Shown: positions 1 to 10,490, counted from the stretch's first letter. The stretch: 51,366 nucleotides of DNA from Halorubrum sp. SD626R (GCF_001261915.1 NZ_CVRT01000153.1:1-51366), one strand, 5' to 3'. Notes: a model not told the origin generated them from the sequence alone. A program made the numbers and translations.

Positions 1-706
1 CGTCCCGCATCACCTCGTACTCCAGCTCGACCCAGCCCGCGATGGACTCGGTGATCAGCACCTCGCTGTTCCGCGAGAGGCGGAGCCCCTTGCGGACGCG
101 CTCGACGAGCTCCTCGAACTCGTCGACGACGCCGGAGCCGGAGCCGCCGAGCGTGTAGGTCGTGCGGGCGATGACGGGGAGGCCGCCGACCGCGTCGACC
201 GCGTCCTGCACGCGCTCGCGGAAGTACTCCTCGTCGAAGTCGGTGACCGACTCGTCCTCGTCCAGGGAGATGGTCGTCGACTTCGGCACCGGCTGCCCGA
301 GGTCCTCCATCCGCTGGCGGAACAGGTCCCGGTCCTCGGTCGCGTAGATGGTGTCGAGCGGCGTCCCCATCACCTCGACGTCGTACTCCTCCAAGATGCC
401 CTCCTCGGCGAGCTCCGCGGTGACGTTGAGTCCGGTCTGACCGCCGAGCCCCGCGATGACGCCGTCGGGCTCCTCGATCCGGATGACCTCCGAGATGGCC
501 TCGGGCGTGATCGGCTCGATGTACACTCGATCCGCGGTCTCCGGGTCGGTCATGATCGTCGCCGGATTCGAGTTCACTAGGACGACGCGGGCCCCCTCCT
601 CTTGGAGGGCGCGACACGCCTGCGCGCCGGAGTAGTCGAACTCGGCCGCCTGTCCGATCTGGATCGGTCCGCTGCCGATGAGTAGAATCGTCCGGTCCTC
701 GCTCAT
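1..706 (-). CDS. carB: Carbamoyl-phosphate synthase large subunit, N-terminal part (runs off left edge)
   Basis: The minus-strand reading starts [20 protein letters not shown] and continues for about 235 residues without a stop to the window edge. The [17 protein letters not shown] and [13 protein letters not shown] stretches are signature sequences of the CarB pre-ATP-grasp domain, and [19 protein letters not shown] is its first ATP-binding loop. The enzyme makes carbamoyl phosphate from glutamine-derived ammonia, bicarbonate and two ATP for pyrimidine and arginine synthesis in the cytoplasm. The remaining C-terminal part, about 80 percent of a typical CarB, lies to the left. The ATG at 706 has a TATA-like element about 28 bases upstream, so the message is probably leaderless. 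Confidence 0.96.
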   Translation of the reverse strand, partial: MSEDRTILLIGSGPIQIGQAAEFDYSGAQACRALQEEGARVVLVNSNPATIMTDPETADRVYIEPITPEAISEVIRIEEPDGVIAGLGGQTGLNVTAELAEEGILEEYDVEVMGTPLDTIYATEDRDLFRQRMEDLGQPVPKSTTISLDEDESVTDFDEEYFRERVQDAVDAVGGLPVIARTTYTLGGSGSGVVDEFEELVERVRKGLRLSRNSEVLITESIAGWVELEYEVMRD

Positions 707-727
707 TACGCGGACGGAATACGCTCA

Positions 728-738
728 TCGTAATAAGG
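728..738 (-). promoter_or_regulatory. TATA-like promoter element of carB
   Basis: Read on the minus strand this is GCCTTATTACG, centred about 27 bases before the carB ATG at 706. That is the spacing expected for a haloarchaeal leaderless transcript. No PUR/PYR-type operator was recognised. Confidence 0.45.
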
Positions 739-949
739 CCGGCGGTAGAGTACGAATCTCGCAGCGAGTTTTCGATTTTCGCAAGTGAGAGCGTACCACG
801 GTGGTCGGTACACCGTGGCACGTGGAACGGTATCGTCCCGTCGTCTCCACCCGTCAGGGCCGGTTCGATCGCCGCGTCACCGTCCGCCCGTCGGTCCGAG
901 CAACTCGCCGCAAGGGATTTACCCCGAAACCGAAAACGCCGTGACTGGT

Positions 950-1960
950 ATGACCTGTTCCCGCCGCCGCGCCCTCCGACTGCTCGGCGCCGCCGCCGCG
1001 ACCGCCGCGACCGCCGGGTGTCTGAATTCGGGAAGCCTCGACTCGTACGCGCTCATCGCCGACGAACTGGACCTGTCGTCCGTCGGACGCCCGTACCTGC
1101 AACCCGATCCCGCGGCCGTCGACGCCGCGACCCGCGTCGACTTCACGACCGAAGCCAAGACCGCGTACGTCTCGGAGCTGTTCGACACCGGCAGCGTGAC
1201 CGTCAGGCAGTGGCCGCTCGTCGGCCGCGACAGGTGGGGGACCGAGACCAGACCGCGACCGACGTTCCTCGAACGCGACGGGACCTTCTACGAGGTCCGG
1301 ATCACCGACGAACGACGCCTCGAACGGGAGCGGTGGCACTTCGGGCTCGAACGGCTCGACGAGGCGCCGCCCGACGACGCGGCGGTCGCGCGTGAGCCGT
1401 TCGACCTCTCGGACCAGGATGAGCGCGTGCTCGACGCGGCGCTCGACGCGGTGTACGCGGGCCACGACGGCTTCCTCGGCGACCCCGAGTTCGACGAGCT
1501 CCAGGCGGTCGAGTTCCACCACGGACTCGACGCCGAGGCCAGCGCCCTCGTCCCGTCGCCGCCGTTCGAGTTCGTGGAGTACGAGGACGAGTTCTTCCGG
1601 GCGGTCGCCGAGCGACGGACGGTCGAGGTCCCGGAGTGGACGTACGCGATCGCCGAGATCGCCGACTCGCGTGGCGAGTTCACCGCGTACGCGCGAGACG
1701 CGATAATCGAGCGCGACCTGGACGAGGTCGGGCTCTCCGAGCCGGCGGCCGGCGTGTTGGACGACGCCATCGCCGAGGAGCCGCGCCGCTACGAGGAGGG
1801 CGCGCCGCCGTCGGAGAGGCTCGACGAGGCCCTCGGGGCGCTCGGTATCGCCGAGGACCTCGAACCGATAGCGAACTACGAGGACCGGGTCGACTTCCGG
1901 AACGTCGTCCTCGAGTACCGGGACGGCGTCTACCGGTTCGACCTGATCGTCTCGCCGTGA
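950..1960 (+). CDS. Tat-exported lipoprotein of unknown function
   Basis: The frame is open from 785, but the ATG at 950 starts a classical twin-arginine lipoprotein signal: MTCSRRRALRLLG, an alanine-rich hydrophobic core, then a lipobox ending AGC near residue 23. The upstream extension has no signal character, so I chose 950 (336 residues). The mature part is acidic and mostly soluble, with no catalytic motif I recognise. By analogy with other haloarchaeal Tat lipoproteins it should be folded before export and anchored to the outer face of the membrane through the cysteine lipid. It stands alone between carB and a convergent small regulator. Confidence 0.8.
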   Translation: MTCSRRRALRLLGAAAATAATAGCLNSGSLDSYALIADELDLSSVGRPYLQPDPAAVDAATRVDFTTEAKTAYVSELFDTGSVTVRQWPLVGRDRWGTETRPRPTFLERDGTFYEVRITDERRLERERWHFGLERLDEAPPDDAAVAREPFDLSDQDERVLDAALDAVYAGHDGFLGDPEFDELQAVEFHHGLDAEASALVPSPPFEFVEYEDEFFRAVAERRTVEVPEWTYAIAEIADSRGEFTAYARDAIIERDLDEVGLSEPAAGVLDDAIAEEPRRYEEGAPPSERLDEALGALGIAEDLEPIANYEDRVDFRNVVLEYRDGVYRFDLIVSP

Positions 1961-2030
1961 CGGCGACCGGGGCCCGACGCCCGCCCGTCTCCCGCCGTGA
2001 GCGGTCGCCGGCCGGCGCAGGACCCGGCAC

Positions 2031-2246
2031 TCACGTTTCCAGCCGGTACCGGTAGGGGCGGTCCGCGATGACCTCGACCTCGCCGCGCTCCGCCCACCGG
2101 CCGAGCACGGTCGCGACGCGGTGCGGGCTGTCGAGCTCCTCGCACTCGTCGGCGAGCGCGAGGATCTCCCGCGCCGTCAGCGGCTCGTCGGCCTCGGCGA
2201 GCACGCCGCGAATTCGGTCGTATCGGTCGTATTCGCCGGCGCTCAT
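2031..2246 (-). CDS. Small winged-helix DNA-binding-like protein
   Basis: The 71-residue protein starts MSAGEYDRYDRIRGVLAEAD. It has the pattern of a small winged helix: a first helix, then EPLTAREILALADECEELDSPHRVATVLGRW as the helix-turn-helix, then a beta wing EVEVIADRPYRYRLE. The ATG at 2246 is preferred over one 24 bases upstream because the extra residues are not family-like. It is probably a DNA-binding protein, but no target can be inferred. It stands alone between a convergent lipoprotein gene and another minus-strand gene 150 bases away. Confidence 0.7.
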   Translation of the reverse strand: MSAGEYDRYDRIRGVLAEADEPLTAREILALADECEELDSPHRVATVLGRWAERGEVEVIADRPYRYRLET

Positions 2247-2396
2247 GTGTCTTACGTACGGTATCCGCACGTATATGCTTCAGTGAGACAGGAGTCGGAC
2301 AAACGTCTGACACGGCGGCTGAGACAAGCGTTCTCCGGGGTTTCGGCGGTTCGCGGCCGACCGTCCGTCGCCGACCGTGCACCCCTTCTCGGGTCC

Positions 2397-2930
2397 TCAG
2401 GCGTACGGGTCCTCGGCCTCGAGGTCGCGCTCGGCGCGGTACTGCTCGACGAACTCGCTCACGTCGAACTCGACCATCTCCCGTTCGAACGCCGAGAGCG
2501 CCTCGTCGTCGTCGGCGTGGCTCACGGCGTGTTCCATCAGCTCGACGACGAGCTCGACGACGATCTCGTGGAGGCGTCGGGAGTCGAAGTCGGTCACCCA
2601 CGCCATCGCGTACCCGACGTCCGCGTTCTCGCTGGCGTCGTGGGCGACGACGGACTCGGGGAACTCCTCTAACACCACGCCGAGCAGGTGCGGCGTGTCG
2701 AACTCCGGCATCTCCTCGCTGGTCGTCTCGATCGCCTCGCGGAGCACCTCGACCAGGAAGTCCGGGAGGAACCGCTCGGGCGGATGCACGTCCATCACGA
2801 CCGCGTGCGTCTCGCCGCAGTCGCACTCGAACTCGCGCATCCCGAGGTCCAGCTCGCCGGCCGCTATCGTCCGCCCGCAGGGCAGCTCCAGCGCCTTCTC
2901 GTCGTCGCCCGGGACGCGCGGCTGGGACAT
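2397..2930 (-). CDS. Conserved haloarchaeal protein, DUF5815-like
   Basis: This is a 177-residue acidic protein. Near the N terminus it carries LPCGRTI and then FECDCGETHAVV, so three cysteines plus a histidine could bind one metal. The rest contains PPERFLPDFLVEVLRE, TPHLLGVVLEEFPESVV and [22 protein letters not shown], predicted to be helical. It resembles the haloarchaeal family annotated DUF5815; I give that name from memory of the family pattern. No enzyme motif or membrane segment is visible. It lies 80 bases downstream of cdc48 on the same strand and may be co-transcribed with it. Confidence 0.75.
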   Translation of the reverse strand: MSQPRVPGDDEKALELPCGRTIAAGELDLGMREFECDCGETHAVVMDVHPPERFLPDFLVEVLREAIETTSEEMPEFDTPHLLGVVLEEFPESVVAHDASENADVGYAMAWVTDFDSRRLHEIVVELVVELMEHAVSHADDDEALSAFEREMVEFDVSEFVEQYRAERDLEAEDPYA

Positions 2931-3013
2931 GCTTCCGCTTGGTCGCTGGCGGGGTTAAAAGACGCGGAACGAGATGTTCGGAACGAGACGTCCGGACCCG
3001 GGACGGGCGGGCG

Positions 3014-5233
3014 CTACTGGAACCCGACCCGGCCGCCGGTGTCGCGGAGCGTCTCGCCGCCGCCGCCGAACTGCTGTTCGATCTCCTCGTAGTACGAGAG
3101 GATGTCCTCGTTGACGGTCGGCCGCACCGACTCCATGGCGCGCCGGAAGTGCTTCATCTCGACCTCCTCGGCGTCGTCGTCGTCGCGCAGCGCCTCGATG
3201 GCGGCCTCGCGGGCGATCCCCTCCAGGTCGGAGCCGACGTACCCGTCGGTGATCTCCGCGACCTCGCGGAGGCTCACGTCGGGCGCGAGCGGCGTGTCCT
3301 GGGTGTGGATGTCGAGGATCTGCTCGCGGCCCTCTTGATCCGGCTGGCCGATCATCACGAGGCGGTCGAACCGGCCCGAGCGCAGCAGCGCGGGGTCGAT
3401 CATGTCGGGGCGGTTGGTCGCGCCGATCACCATCACGTCGCCCATGTCCTCTAATCCGTCGAGTTCGGTGAGGAGCTGGTTGACGACGCGCTCGGAGACG
3501 TTGCTCCCCATCTCCTGCCCGCGCGAGGGCGCGAGGCTGTCGAGCTCGTCGAAGAAGATGATCGTCGGGCTCACCTGCCGGGCCTTCCGGAAGGTCTGCC
3601 GGATCGCCTTCTCCGACTCGCCGACCCACTTCGAGAGCAGCTGCGGCCCCCGCACCGAGATGAAGTTCGCGTTCGTCTCGTTGGCGACCGCCTTCGCCAT
3701 CAGGGTCTTCCCGGTGCCGGGCGGGCCGTACAGCAGCACGCCCTTCGGGGCGTCGACGCCCATCCGGTCGAACTTCTCCGGGGAGGTGAGCGGCCACTCC
3801 ACGGACTCTTGAACCTGCTGTTGGGCCTCGTTGAGCCCGCCGACGTCGTCCCACGAGATCTTCGGTAGCTCGACGAGCACCTCCCGCATCGCCGACGGCT
3901 CCACCTCCGTGAGCGCGCCCGAGAAGTCGTCGCGCTTGACGATCATCCGGTCGATGAGGCTCGGCGGGACCTCCTCGTCGTCGAGGTCGATCTCGGGGAG
4001 GTAGCGCCGGAGCGCCTTCATCGCGGCCTCTTTCGTCAGGCTCTCGATGTCGGCGCCGACGAAGCCGTGCGTCTCGTCGGCGAGGTGATCTAAGCTCACG
4101 TCGTCCGAGAGCGGCATGCCGCGCGTGTGTATCTGGAGGATCTCCTTGCGGCCGGTCTCGTCGGGAACGCCGATCTCGATCTCGCGGTCGAACCGCCCCG
4201 GGCGGCGGAGCGCGGGGTCGACGCTGTCGACGCGGTTGGTCGCCCCGATGACGACCACCTGCCCCCGGGTCTCCAGGCCGTCCATCATCGTCAGCAGCTG
4301 CGCGACGACGCGGCGCTCGACCTCGCCGGTGACGTCCTCGCGCTTGGGCGCGATCGAGTCCAGCTCGTCGATGAAGATGATGCTCGGACTCTCCTCCTTC
4401 GCGTCCTCGAAGATCTCGCGGAGCTGCTGTTCGGACTCGCCGTAGTACTTCGAGATGATCTCCGGGCCGGCGATCGAGAAGAACGACGCCGACGTCTCGT
4501 TGGCGACCGCCTTCGCCAGCAGGGTCTTCCCGGTGCCCGGCGGGCCGTGCAGGAGGACGCCCTGCGGCGGCTCGATCCCGAGCTTCGAGAAGATCTGCGG
4601 GTGTTTCATCGGGAGCTCGACCATCTCGCGGACGCGCTGGATCTCGTTCTGGAGGCCGCCGATGTCCTCGTAGGTGATCCCGCCGCCGGTCTTCTCGAAC
4701 CCGGAGATCGGCTCCTCGCGGAGTTCGACTTCGGTGTCCTCGGTAATGAGACAGACGCCGTCGGGCTCGGTCTCGACCGCGATCAGCGGGATCGCCTGCC
4801 CGGGAGACCGCATGAACGGGTGGTTCGTCGACGACATCACGGGGACGATGTCGCGCTCGACGACCGGGCGCTTGAGGATCTGGCGTTTCACCATGCCGGC
4901 GGCGTCGGATCCGAACTGGACCGACGCCTCCTCGGGCGGGGCTAAGACGAGCTTGTCGGCCTTCTCGGCCTCCGCCTTCCGGATGGTGACGCGCTCGCCG
5001 ATGCCGACGTCGGCGTTCTGGCGGGTGAAGCCGTCGACGCGGACCGTGTCGGTGTTCCAGTCCTGCCGGTCTGCGCGCCAGACCTTCGCGGCGGTGGTCT
5101 CCGCGCCCTCGATCTCGATGATGTCGCCGGGCGAGAGCTTGAGATGCAACAGCGTGTCGGGGTCGAGTCGGGCGATGCCGCGCCCCGAGTCGTTCGGGTA
5201 CGCCTTCGCCACTTCGAGTTGGACTTCGTTCAT
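3014..5233 (-). CDS. cdc48: Cdc48/VCP-type AAA+ ATPase
   Basis: This 739-residue protein has the full p97/VCP layout. The N domain covers residues 1 to about 190 ([20 protein letters not shown], double-psi barrel). The D1 AAA module has Walker A GPPGTGKT near 230, Walker [17 protein letters not shown] near 285 and an arginine finger region. The D2 module has a second GPPGTGKT near 500 and [15 protein letters not shown] near 560. The hexamer unfolds protein substrates with ATP and in archaea feeds the proteasome. The C-terminal tail is short ([18 protein letters not shown]) and lacks the HbYX ending used by some proteasome activators. A GAGG sequence four bases before the ATG could act as a ribosome binding site. 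Confidence 0.96.
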   Translation of the reverse strand: MNEVQLEVAKAYPNDSGRGIARLDPDTLLHLKLSPGDIIEIEGAETTAAKVWRADRQDWNTDTVRVDGFTRQNADVGIGERVTIRKAEAEKADKLVLAPPEEASVQFGSDAAGMVKRQILKRPVVERDIVPVMSSTNHPFMRSPGQAIPLIAVETEPDGVCLITEDTEVELREEPISGFEKTGGGITYEDIGGLQNEIQRVREMVELPMKHPQIFSKLGIEPPQGVLLHGPPGTGKTLLAKAVANETSASFFSIAGPEIISKYYGESEQQLREIFEDAKEESPSIIFIDELDSIAPKREDVTGEVERRVVAQLLTMMDGLETRGQVVVIGATNRVDSVDPALRRPGRFDREIEIGVPDETGRKEILQIHTRGMPLSDDVSLDHLADETHGFVGADIESLTKEAAMKALRRYLPEIDLDDEEVPPSLIDRMIVKRDDFSGALTEVEPSAMREVLVELPKISWDDVGGLNEAQQQVQESVEWPLTSPEKFDRMGVDAPKGVLLYGPPGTGKTLMAKAVANETNANFISVRGPQLLSKWVGESEKAIRQTFRKARQVSPTIIFFDELDSLAPSRGQEMGSNVSERVVNQLLTELDGLEDMGDVMVIGATNRPDMIDPALLRSGRFDRLVMIGQPDQEGREQILDIHTQDTPLAPDVSLREVAEITDGYVGSDLEGIAREAAIEALRDDDDAEEVEMKHFRRAMESVRPTVNEDILSYYEEIEQQFGGGGETLRDTGGRVGFQ

Positions 5234-5462
5234 AGTTCCTCGCGGGGGTTACTCGTATCTCCTTCCGGTTCGGGAATAAGCCTGTTGCCCGTGTCGGCGC
5301 CGCCGATCCGTCGGAGGGAATCGGCGGGCGCGACGGACTGTGATATCATATGGCACGGTACGGAGCCCCGACTTAAAACGCCGTCGTAAGCGTGCGTTTT
5401 CGCCGTCGATCGGCGGCCGGTCGCGGCGCACGGTTTTTGTCCGTTCGAGGCGATTTCCGGAC

Positions 5463-5651
5463 GTGTTCGAGTCGCTCTCCGACCCGATGCGGTCGCTGCT
5501 CTCGCGCGTCGCCTTTCTCGCTGCCGGCGCGCTCCTCGGCCTCGGGCTGTACGCGCTCGGCGCGGGCGGCGCCTTGGTCGTCCCGCTCGCGGTGGTCGGA
5601 GCCCTGGTGATCGGCGAGCTGTACCTGTTCGCGGCCGCCGAGACGGCGTAG
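5463..5651 (+). CDS. Small two-helix membrane protein
   Basis: From the GTG at 5463 the frame encodes 62 residues: a short polar head (FESLSDPMRSLLSR), then two hydrophobic segments separated by a glycine-rich turn (LGAGGALVV). An ATG eight codons later is possible. The open frame continues upstream to 5340 but that part is rich in arginine and does not look coding. It is predicted to lie in the cytoplasmic membrane with both ends on the same side. Function unknown. It is divergent from cdc48 and 79 bases before larC on the same strand. Confidence 0.65.
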   Translation: MFESLSDPMRSLLSRVAFLAAGALLGLGLYALGAGGALVVPLAVVGALVIGELYLFAAAETA

Positions 5652-5730
5652 CGGCCGCCCCCGTCGGCGGTGGTTCGAACGCCGCCCCCGGACCACGGGG
5701 TATTTGTCCCGCGATCGCCTCCGGTCTGCC

Positions 5731-7080
5731 ATGCGAACGCTCGTCTTCGACGGCCGGACCGGCGCCGCCGGCGACATGGTCTGCGGCGCGCTGATCGCGG
5801 CCGGCGCCGACCCCGGGGTCCTCTCGCCCGTGACCGACCGGCTCCCGGTCCGGTACGAGGTCGGGGAGGCGACGAGGAACGGGATCCGAGCGACGACCGT
5901 GGACGTGCTCCTCGACGGCGAGGACGGCGATCGCGGTCACGCCTGCGAGCGCGATGACGATGATAAGCATCCCCACGAGCACGACCACACTCACGGCGAT
6001 GAGCACTCCCACGAACGCGCGCACGCCGAGGGCGCCGGCGTCACTCGCAGCTACCCCGAGGTCGTCGCGCTCGTCGAGTCCATGGATCTCCCCGAGGCGG
6101 TCGAATCGGTCGCGCTCGACGCCTTCGAGCGCCTCGGTCGCGCCGAGGCGTCGGTCCACGGCACCGACCTCGACGAGACGCACTTCCACGAGGTCGGCGC
6201 GGACGACGCGATCGCCGACGTGGTGGGCGCGGCGCTCCTCCTCGACGATCTCGACCCCGACCGCGTCGTCACCACGCCGGTCGCGACCGGCGGCGGCGAG
6301 GTCGAGACGAGCCACGGCGTCTACCCGGTCCCCGCGCCGGCGACGACCCGGATCGCGACAGACGCCGACTTCTCGGCCGGCGGCGGCCCGGTCGACCGCG
6401 AGCTGCTCACGCCGACCGGCGCCGCGATACTAGCGGCGGTCGCCGAGGGCGTCGACCGGCCGCCCCGGCTCGGCCTCGACGCCGACGGCTACGGGGCGGG
6501 CGACGCGGCGTTCCCCGACCGCCCCAACGTCCTCCGCGTCCTGGTCGGCGACGGCGGTGACGCGGGCGAGGCGGGCGTCGACGAGGCGGCCGCACCCGCC
6601 GAGCGCGGGCTCGTCCGCGACGAGATCGCGGTCTTAGAGACGAACCTCGACGACGCCTCGCCCGAGGTGCTCGGGGGGCTCCAAGAGACCCTGGCGCGCG
6701 CCGGTGCCCGAGACGTGACGGTCGTCCCGACGACGATGAAGAAGTCGCGGCCGGGCCACCTCGTGAAGGCCATCTGCAAGCCCGAGGACGCCGAGGCCGT
6801 CGCGGAGCGGCTCGCCCGCGAGACGGGGACGCTCGGGGTCCGTCAGTCCGGCGCGAACCACCGGTGGATCGCCGAGCGCGAGTTCAAGACGGCGGTCCTC
6901 TCGGTCGACGGCGACGACCGCGAGGTGTCGGTGAAGGTCGCGTCGACCGCCGACGGCGACGTCTACGACGTGAGCGCCGAGTACGACGACGCGGCCGCGG
7001 TCGCCGAGGCGACCGGGCTCCCGATCCGGGACGTGGTCCGGCGCGCGGAGCGGGCGGTGCGTGACCGACTCGGCGAGTAG
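5731..7080 (+). CDS. larC: LarC-like nickel-pincer cofactor biosynthesis protein
   Basis: The 449-residue product starts [21 protein letters not shown], the characteristic LarC (formerly DUF111) N terminus. It also has [23 protein letters not shown], the [20 protein letters not shown] motif, [12 protein letters not shown] and, in the C-terminal domain, [17 protein letters not shown] and [17 protein letters not shown]. LarC inserts nickel into the pyridinium-bis-thiocarboxylate mononucleotide cofactor of lactate racemase-type enzymes, using CTP. A histidine- and aspartate-rich stretch around residues 70-100 may hold nickel. In many bacteria LarC is split by a programmed frameshift; here it is one frame. 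No larA, larB or larE is in the window. Confidence 0.9.
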   Translation: MRTLVFDGRTGAAGDMVCGALIAAGADPGVLSPVTDRLPVRYEVGEATRNGIRATTVDVLLDGEDGDRGHACERDDDDKHPHEHDHTHGDEHSHERAHAEGAGVTRSYPEVVALVESMDLPEAVESVALDAFERLGRAEASVHGTDLDETHFHEVGADDAIADVVGAALLLDDLDPDRVVTTPVATGGGEVETSHGVYPVPAPATTRIATDADFSAGGGPVDRELLTPTGAAILAAVAEGVDRPPRLGLDADGYGAGDAAFPDRPNVLRVLVGDGGDAGEAGVDEAAAPAERGLVRDEIAVLETNLDDASPEVLGGLQETLARAGARDVTVVPTTMKKSRPGHLVKAICKPEDAEAVAERLARETGTLGVRQSGANHRWIAEREFKTAVLSVDGDDREVSVKVASTADGDVYDVSAEYDDAAAVAEATGLPIRDVVRRAERAVRDRLGE

Positions 7081-7096
7081 GGGAGGCGAACCCCGG

Positions 7097-7396
7097 TCAC
7101 CCCGGCGGCTCGACGCGCTCGACGCGTTCCGGTTCGACGCCGAACCCGCCGGCCAGCCGGTCGGCGACGCGCTCGGTCGGCCGGTCCGCGTCGGGGACCG
7201 AGAGGGTCGCGACCGCCTCCACTATCGTGTCGTTGAGCCCCGGCTGGAGGCCGGCGATCGACAGGTCCTCGACGCTCACCCCGTCGACGCGTTCCAGCTG
7301 TCGCCGAGCGCCGGCCGCGAGGTCGCCGTTGGCCGCCTGCGAGACGCGAACGGTCACCGTCGCTTCCACCGTCTGCGTGCGGATGGCTGCCGCCAT
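7097..7396 (-). CDS. Conserved small haloarchaeal protein, function unknown
   Basis: The 99-residue soluble protein starts [20 protein letters not shown]. It alternates beta-strand-like segments with a helical middle ([17 protein letters not shown]) and has no cysteines. It is convergent with larC, with 16 bases between the stops. No motif I recognise; an ACT-like or ferredoxin-like small fold is conceivable from the strand-helix alternation, but that is only an impression. Confidence 0.6.
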   Translation of the reverse strand: MAAAIRTQTVEATVTVRVSQAANGDLAAGARRQLERVDGVSVEDLSIAGLQPGLNDTIVEAVATLSVPDADRPTERVADRLAGGFGVEPERVERVEPPG

Positions 7397-7913
7397 GAGC
7401 CCCTCGCCGCGAGTCGAACGCGGCGCGGACCGGTCCGCGGCCTCGAACGCGGGTCCGCCGCGGCGGGCGGACCCGTCGCTCGCGAGGGGGAACGGTCACG
7501 TCCGGCGGTCGGCAGCGGTTCGACGGCACAGCGACGGCTGGAGAAGTCGGGGTGCGGTCCGTCCCGCGGGGAACTCCCCAGCCGACGCGCGTCACGCGGC
7601 CGGCGGGACGGACCGTGTCTCCGGAGCCGAATACCCGATCCACCCGGGGGACGCGACGCTCGCGCGGTCCGCGAGTATCGAGGTGGTGATACGGGTCATG
7701 ATCGGTCTCCGCGGCGCGGAAGGCGCCGTCGATACCCAAATCCATCGGTTTCGTATTAAAATTACGTTAGCTATGCTACTACGTGACACGCGGTTTCGGA
7801 GCCGCGACTCCTCCCGAGAATCCACCGGAGCGGCCGCGGCCGCCCCGTTCCGCCGACGGCGAGACGACAGGCCTATGCCGAACGCCCGACCAGTTGCGCG
7901 TAAGCAGACCGTC
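7397..7913. other. Gene-free interval before aspS
   Basis: This interval of about 520 bases lies between two divergent genes. The first 350 bases are very GC-rich with no convincing frame. An AT-richer block at 7748-7790 (TATTAAAATTACG) is the best promoter candidate for aspS, which would give a 5' leader of over 100 bases, unusual for a haloarchaeon. An in-frame ATG at 7875 precedes the chosen aspS start. No known riboswitch was recognised. Confidence 0.5.
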
Positions 7914-9218
7914 ATGATCGAGCGAATCCACACGTCGGACGTCGAACCGGACGCGGACGAGGTCGCCATCGCCGGCCACGTCCACGAGATCCGCGACCTG
8001 GGAGGCCTCGTCTTCCTCATCGTGCGCGACCGCGAGGGGCTCATTCAGATCGTCTTCAAGGAGGAGCGCGAGCCGGAGCTGTTCAAGGCCGTCCAGGACG
8101 TCGGCGCCGAGGACGTGGTCCGCGTCGTGGGCGAGCCGTTAGAGAGCGACCAGGCGCCCGGCGGCGTCGAGATCGCGCCGACCGAGTACGAGGTCATCGA
8201 CGAGGCCGACTCCCCGCTCCCGCTGGAGATCTCGAAGGACATCGAGGTCGACCTCTCAACCCGGCTCGACAACCGCGCGCTCGACCTCCGGAAGCCGGAG
8301 ACGCTCGCCGTGTTCAGCCTGCGCTCGAAGCTGCTGACGGCGATGGAAGAGTGGTTCGACGACGAGGGGTTCGTCGACATCAAGACCCCGCTCATCTCGA
8401 AGGGCGGCGCCGAGGGCGGCGCGGAGCTGTTCCCGATCCTCTACTACAACAAGGACGCGTTCCTCTCGCAGAGCCCCCAGCTGTACAAGCAGATGCTGAT
8501 GGCCTCCGGCTACGAGGCCGTCTACGAGACGGGGACCGCGTTCCGCGCCGAGGACTTCGCGACCTCCCGCCACGTCTCCGAGATCGCGATGTTCGACGTG
8601 GAGCTGGCGTACATCGACGACCACGACGACGTGATGGACGTCCAGGAGGAGTCGCTGCGGTACGCGCTCCGCGAGGCCGCCGAGGACGCCGAGCGCGAGC
8701 TCGACCTCCTCGACGTCGACCTCGGCGTGCCCGAAGAGGACTTCCCGCGGATCACCTTCGACGAGGCGCTCGACATCCTCGAAACCGAGTACGGCCACTT
8801 CCCGGACGATCCGACCGACCTCGACACGAAGGGCGAGAAGCTGCTCGGCGAGCACTTCGAGGAGCAGGGGCACCCGGCGTTCTTCGTCGTCGGCTACCCC
8901 GACGAGAAGTTCTACTACATGCAGGACGTGCCGGACGACGAGATCGCCTCCCGGAAGTTCGACCTCATCTACAAGGGCCAGGAGCTCTCCTCGGGCGGCC
9001 AGCGCGAACACGACGTCGAGCGCATGGTCGAGGTCATGGAGGAAGAGGGCGTCGAGACGGCCAACTTCGAGTTCTACATCGAGGCGCTGAGCTACGGCAC
9101 GCCCCCGCACGGCGGCTACGGGCTCGGCATCGACCGCCTCGTCCAGAAGGTCGCCGACCTCGACAACATCAAGGAGGCGATCATGTTCCCGCGCGACCCG
9201 AACCGGCTGGAGCCCTGA
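7914..9218 (+). CDS. aspS: Aspartate--tRNA(Asp/Asn) ligase, archaeal type
   Basis: The 434-residue enzyme has an N-terminal OB fold ([26 protein letters not shown]) followed by a class II catalytic core. Class II motif 2 appears in [26 protein letters not shown] and motif 3 in [11 protein letters not shown] near the C terminus; [10 protein letters not shown] is typical of AspRS. Archaeal AspRS enzymes of this short form often charge both tRNA-Asp and tRNA-Asn, the latter then being amidated. The frame is open from 7227, but homology begins at [13 protein letters not shown], so ATG 7914 is chosen; ATG 7875 would add 13 residues. Confidence 0.95.
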   Translation: MIERIHTSDVEPDADEVAIAGHVHEIRDLGGLVFLIVRDREGLIQIVFKEEREPELFKAVQDVGAEDVVRVVGEPLESDQAPGGVEIAPTEYEVIDEADSPLPLEISKDIEVDLSTRLDNRALDLRKPETLAVFSLRSKLLTAMEEWFDDEGFVDIKTPLISKGGAEGGAELFPILYYNKDAFLSQSPQLYKQMLMASGYEAVYETGTAFRAEDFATSRHVSEIAMFDVELAYIDDHDDVMDVQEESLRYALREAAEDAERELDLLDVDLGVPEEDFPRITFDEALDILETEYGHFPDDPTDLDTKGEKLLGEHFEEQGHPAFFVVGYPDEKFYYMQDVPDDEIASRKFDLIYKGQELSSGGQREHDVERMVEVMEEEGVETANFEFYIEALSYGTPPHGGYGLGIDRLVQKVADLDNIKEAIMFPRDPNRLEP

Positions 9219-9445
9219 CACGGCCCGCGCCGACTCGACGCGCGCGACCCGACCCGTCTCGACCGAGATCCGCGGCCGCGTCGCCGACGGCGGCTCCCTG
9301 ATCTGCTCTTTATGAGTGGCCGCCACTCTTTCGACGAACGACCCCGTCAGAGCGCCTTCCGGTGATTAAACCGAGTTAAATCGGGCGCAATTCGGCTGAA
9401 CGGCTTGCGTCATTGAAGTGGGTCGGGCGCCGAGGGGAAGTCGCT

Positions 9446-9748
9446 ATGAACGCGATCCGAACGACGCTGCTCGTGGCGCTGGCCACGGTGGTACTGATCG
9501 GGACCGGCGCGGCCGCCGGCGCCGTCGCGGCGACACCCGGGCCGGGCGACGCGCCCGGCGACGCGGGGCCGCCGAGCGACCTCCCGGACCAAGTGCCGGA
9601 CTTCGTCGGCGGGGTCCTCGATAGCGTGAACGAGTTCCTCGGCGGCGGCGTCGACGACCTCGGTGAGACCGTGAGCGAGGTCGCCGGGAACGGCGCCGGC
9701 GATGGCGAGGATGACGGGTCCGACGCGAGCGACGGGGAGGAGGCGTAA
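9446..9748 (+). CDS. Small secreted protein with acidic tail
   Basis: This is a 100-residue protein with a Sec-type signal peptide: MNAIRTT, then a hydrophobic core to about residue 28 ending AVAA. The mature part is short and acidic, ending in GDGEDDGSDASDGEEA. An 11-codon upstream extension to 9413 is possible but would spoil the signal. The stop is one base before the GTG start of the DUF4382 lipoprotein gene, so the two are almost surely one operon and may work together at the cell surface. Function unknown. Confidence 0.7.
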   Translation: MNAIRTTLLVALATVVLIGTGAAAGAVAATPGPGDAPGDAGPPSDLPDQVPDFVGGVLDSVNEFLGGGVDDLGETVSEVAGNGAGDGEDDGSDASDGEEA

Positions 9749-9749
9749 C

Positions 9750-10490
9750 GTGACGGACCGGACGCCGGACTCGGACGCGTCCGCCCTCGACGCTCTCGAC
9801 CGCCGGACGTACCTGCAGGCGACCGGGGCCGCCGCGCTCGGCGCGGCCGGCCTTGCCGGCTGCGTCGGCCGCGCGACCGGGACGCTCGCGACGCGGGTGA
9901 CCGACCAGCCGGCCGACATCGGCGACTTCGAGTCGCTCGTGGTCACCGTCGAGGGCATCTGGCTCGGTCCGGAGGGCGCCGAGAGCGGCGCGGACGGGAA
10001 CGAGACCGACGACGGTGACATGAGCGACGGCGAGGCCGCCGACGGCAATGAGACCGCCGACGGCAACGAGACCGACGGCGACGAGGAGAACGAGCCCGCC
10101 GGCCGCGAGTACTTCGAGTTCGACGAGCCGCAGGAGGCCGACCTCGTTCAGCTTCAGGACGGCGAGACGCAGCTGATCGACGAGCGCGAGCTGGCGGTCG
10201 GTACGTATCAGTTCCTCCAGCTCGACGTCTCGAACGTCGACGGCACCCTAGATGGCGGCGACGAGACCGAGGTCGACCTCCCGGGGAACGCCCCGCTCAC
10301 GTTCAACGAGTCGTTCGAGGTCCGCGAGAACACGCGGACGAGCTTCACCGCCGACTTCGCGCCGGTGCGGCGCGGGAACGGCACGTACCTCCTGCGCCCC
10401 GTCCCGCGGGGGGTCGAGGTCACCTACGAGGAGAGCGGCGGGAGCGGAGGCGGCGAAGGCGGAGACGACGGAGACGACGGAAACGCGTAG
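9750..10490 (+). CDS. DUF4382-family surface lipoprotein
   Basis: The GTG start at 9750 gives a 246-residue protein. Around residue 20 is a Tat-like signal (DRRTYLQATGAAALGAAGLAG) ending in a lipobox cysteine. The mature domain opens LATRVTDQPADIGDFESLVVTVEGIWL, the typical start of DUF4382, which has an immunoglobulin- or carboxypeptidase-regulatory-like beta fold. A disordered insert with repeats of DGNET follows, around residues 85-115. The C terminus is rich in glycine and aspartate. It is translationally close to the preceding small secreted protein. Exact role is unknown; DUF4382 proteins are cell-surface proteins. Confidence 0.8.
   Translation: MTDRTPDSDASALDALDRRTYLQATGAAALGAAGLAGCVGRATGTLATRVTDQPADIGDFESLVVTVEGIWLGPEGAESGADGNETDDGDMSDGEAADGNETADGNETDGDEENEPAGREYFEFDEPQEADLVQLQDGETQLIDERELAVGTYQFLQLDVSNVDGTLDGGDETEVDLPGNAPLTFNESFEVRENTRTSFTADFAPVRRGNGTYLLRPVPRGVEVTYEESGGSGGGEGGDDGDDGNA

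Noticed and set aside
785..949. N-terminal extension of the Tat lipoprotein
   Set aside because: It would bury the twin-arginine signal more than 50 residues inside the protein; ATG 950 gives a normal signal peptide.
7592..7699. 35-codon minus-strand ORF ([19 protein letters not shown]...)
   Set aside because: Codon third positions are GC-rich, so it could be real, but it is too short, and I know no homologue; the flanking spacer has similar composition.
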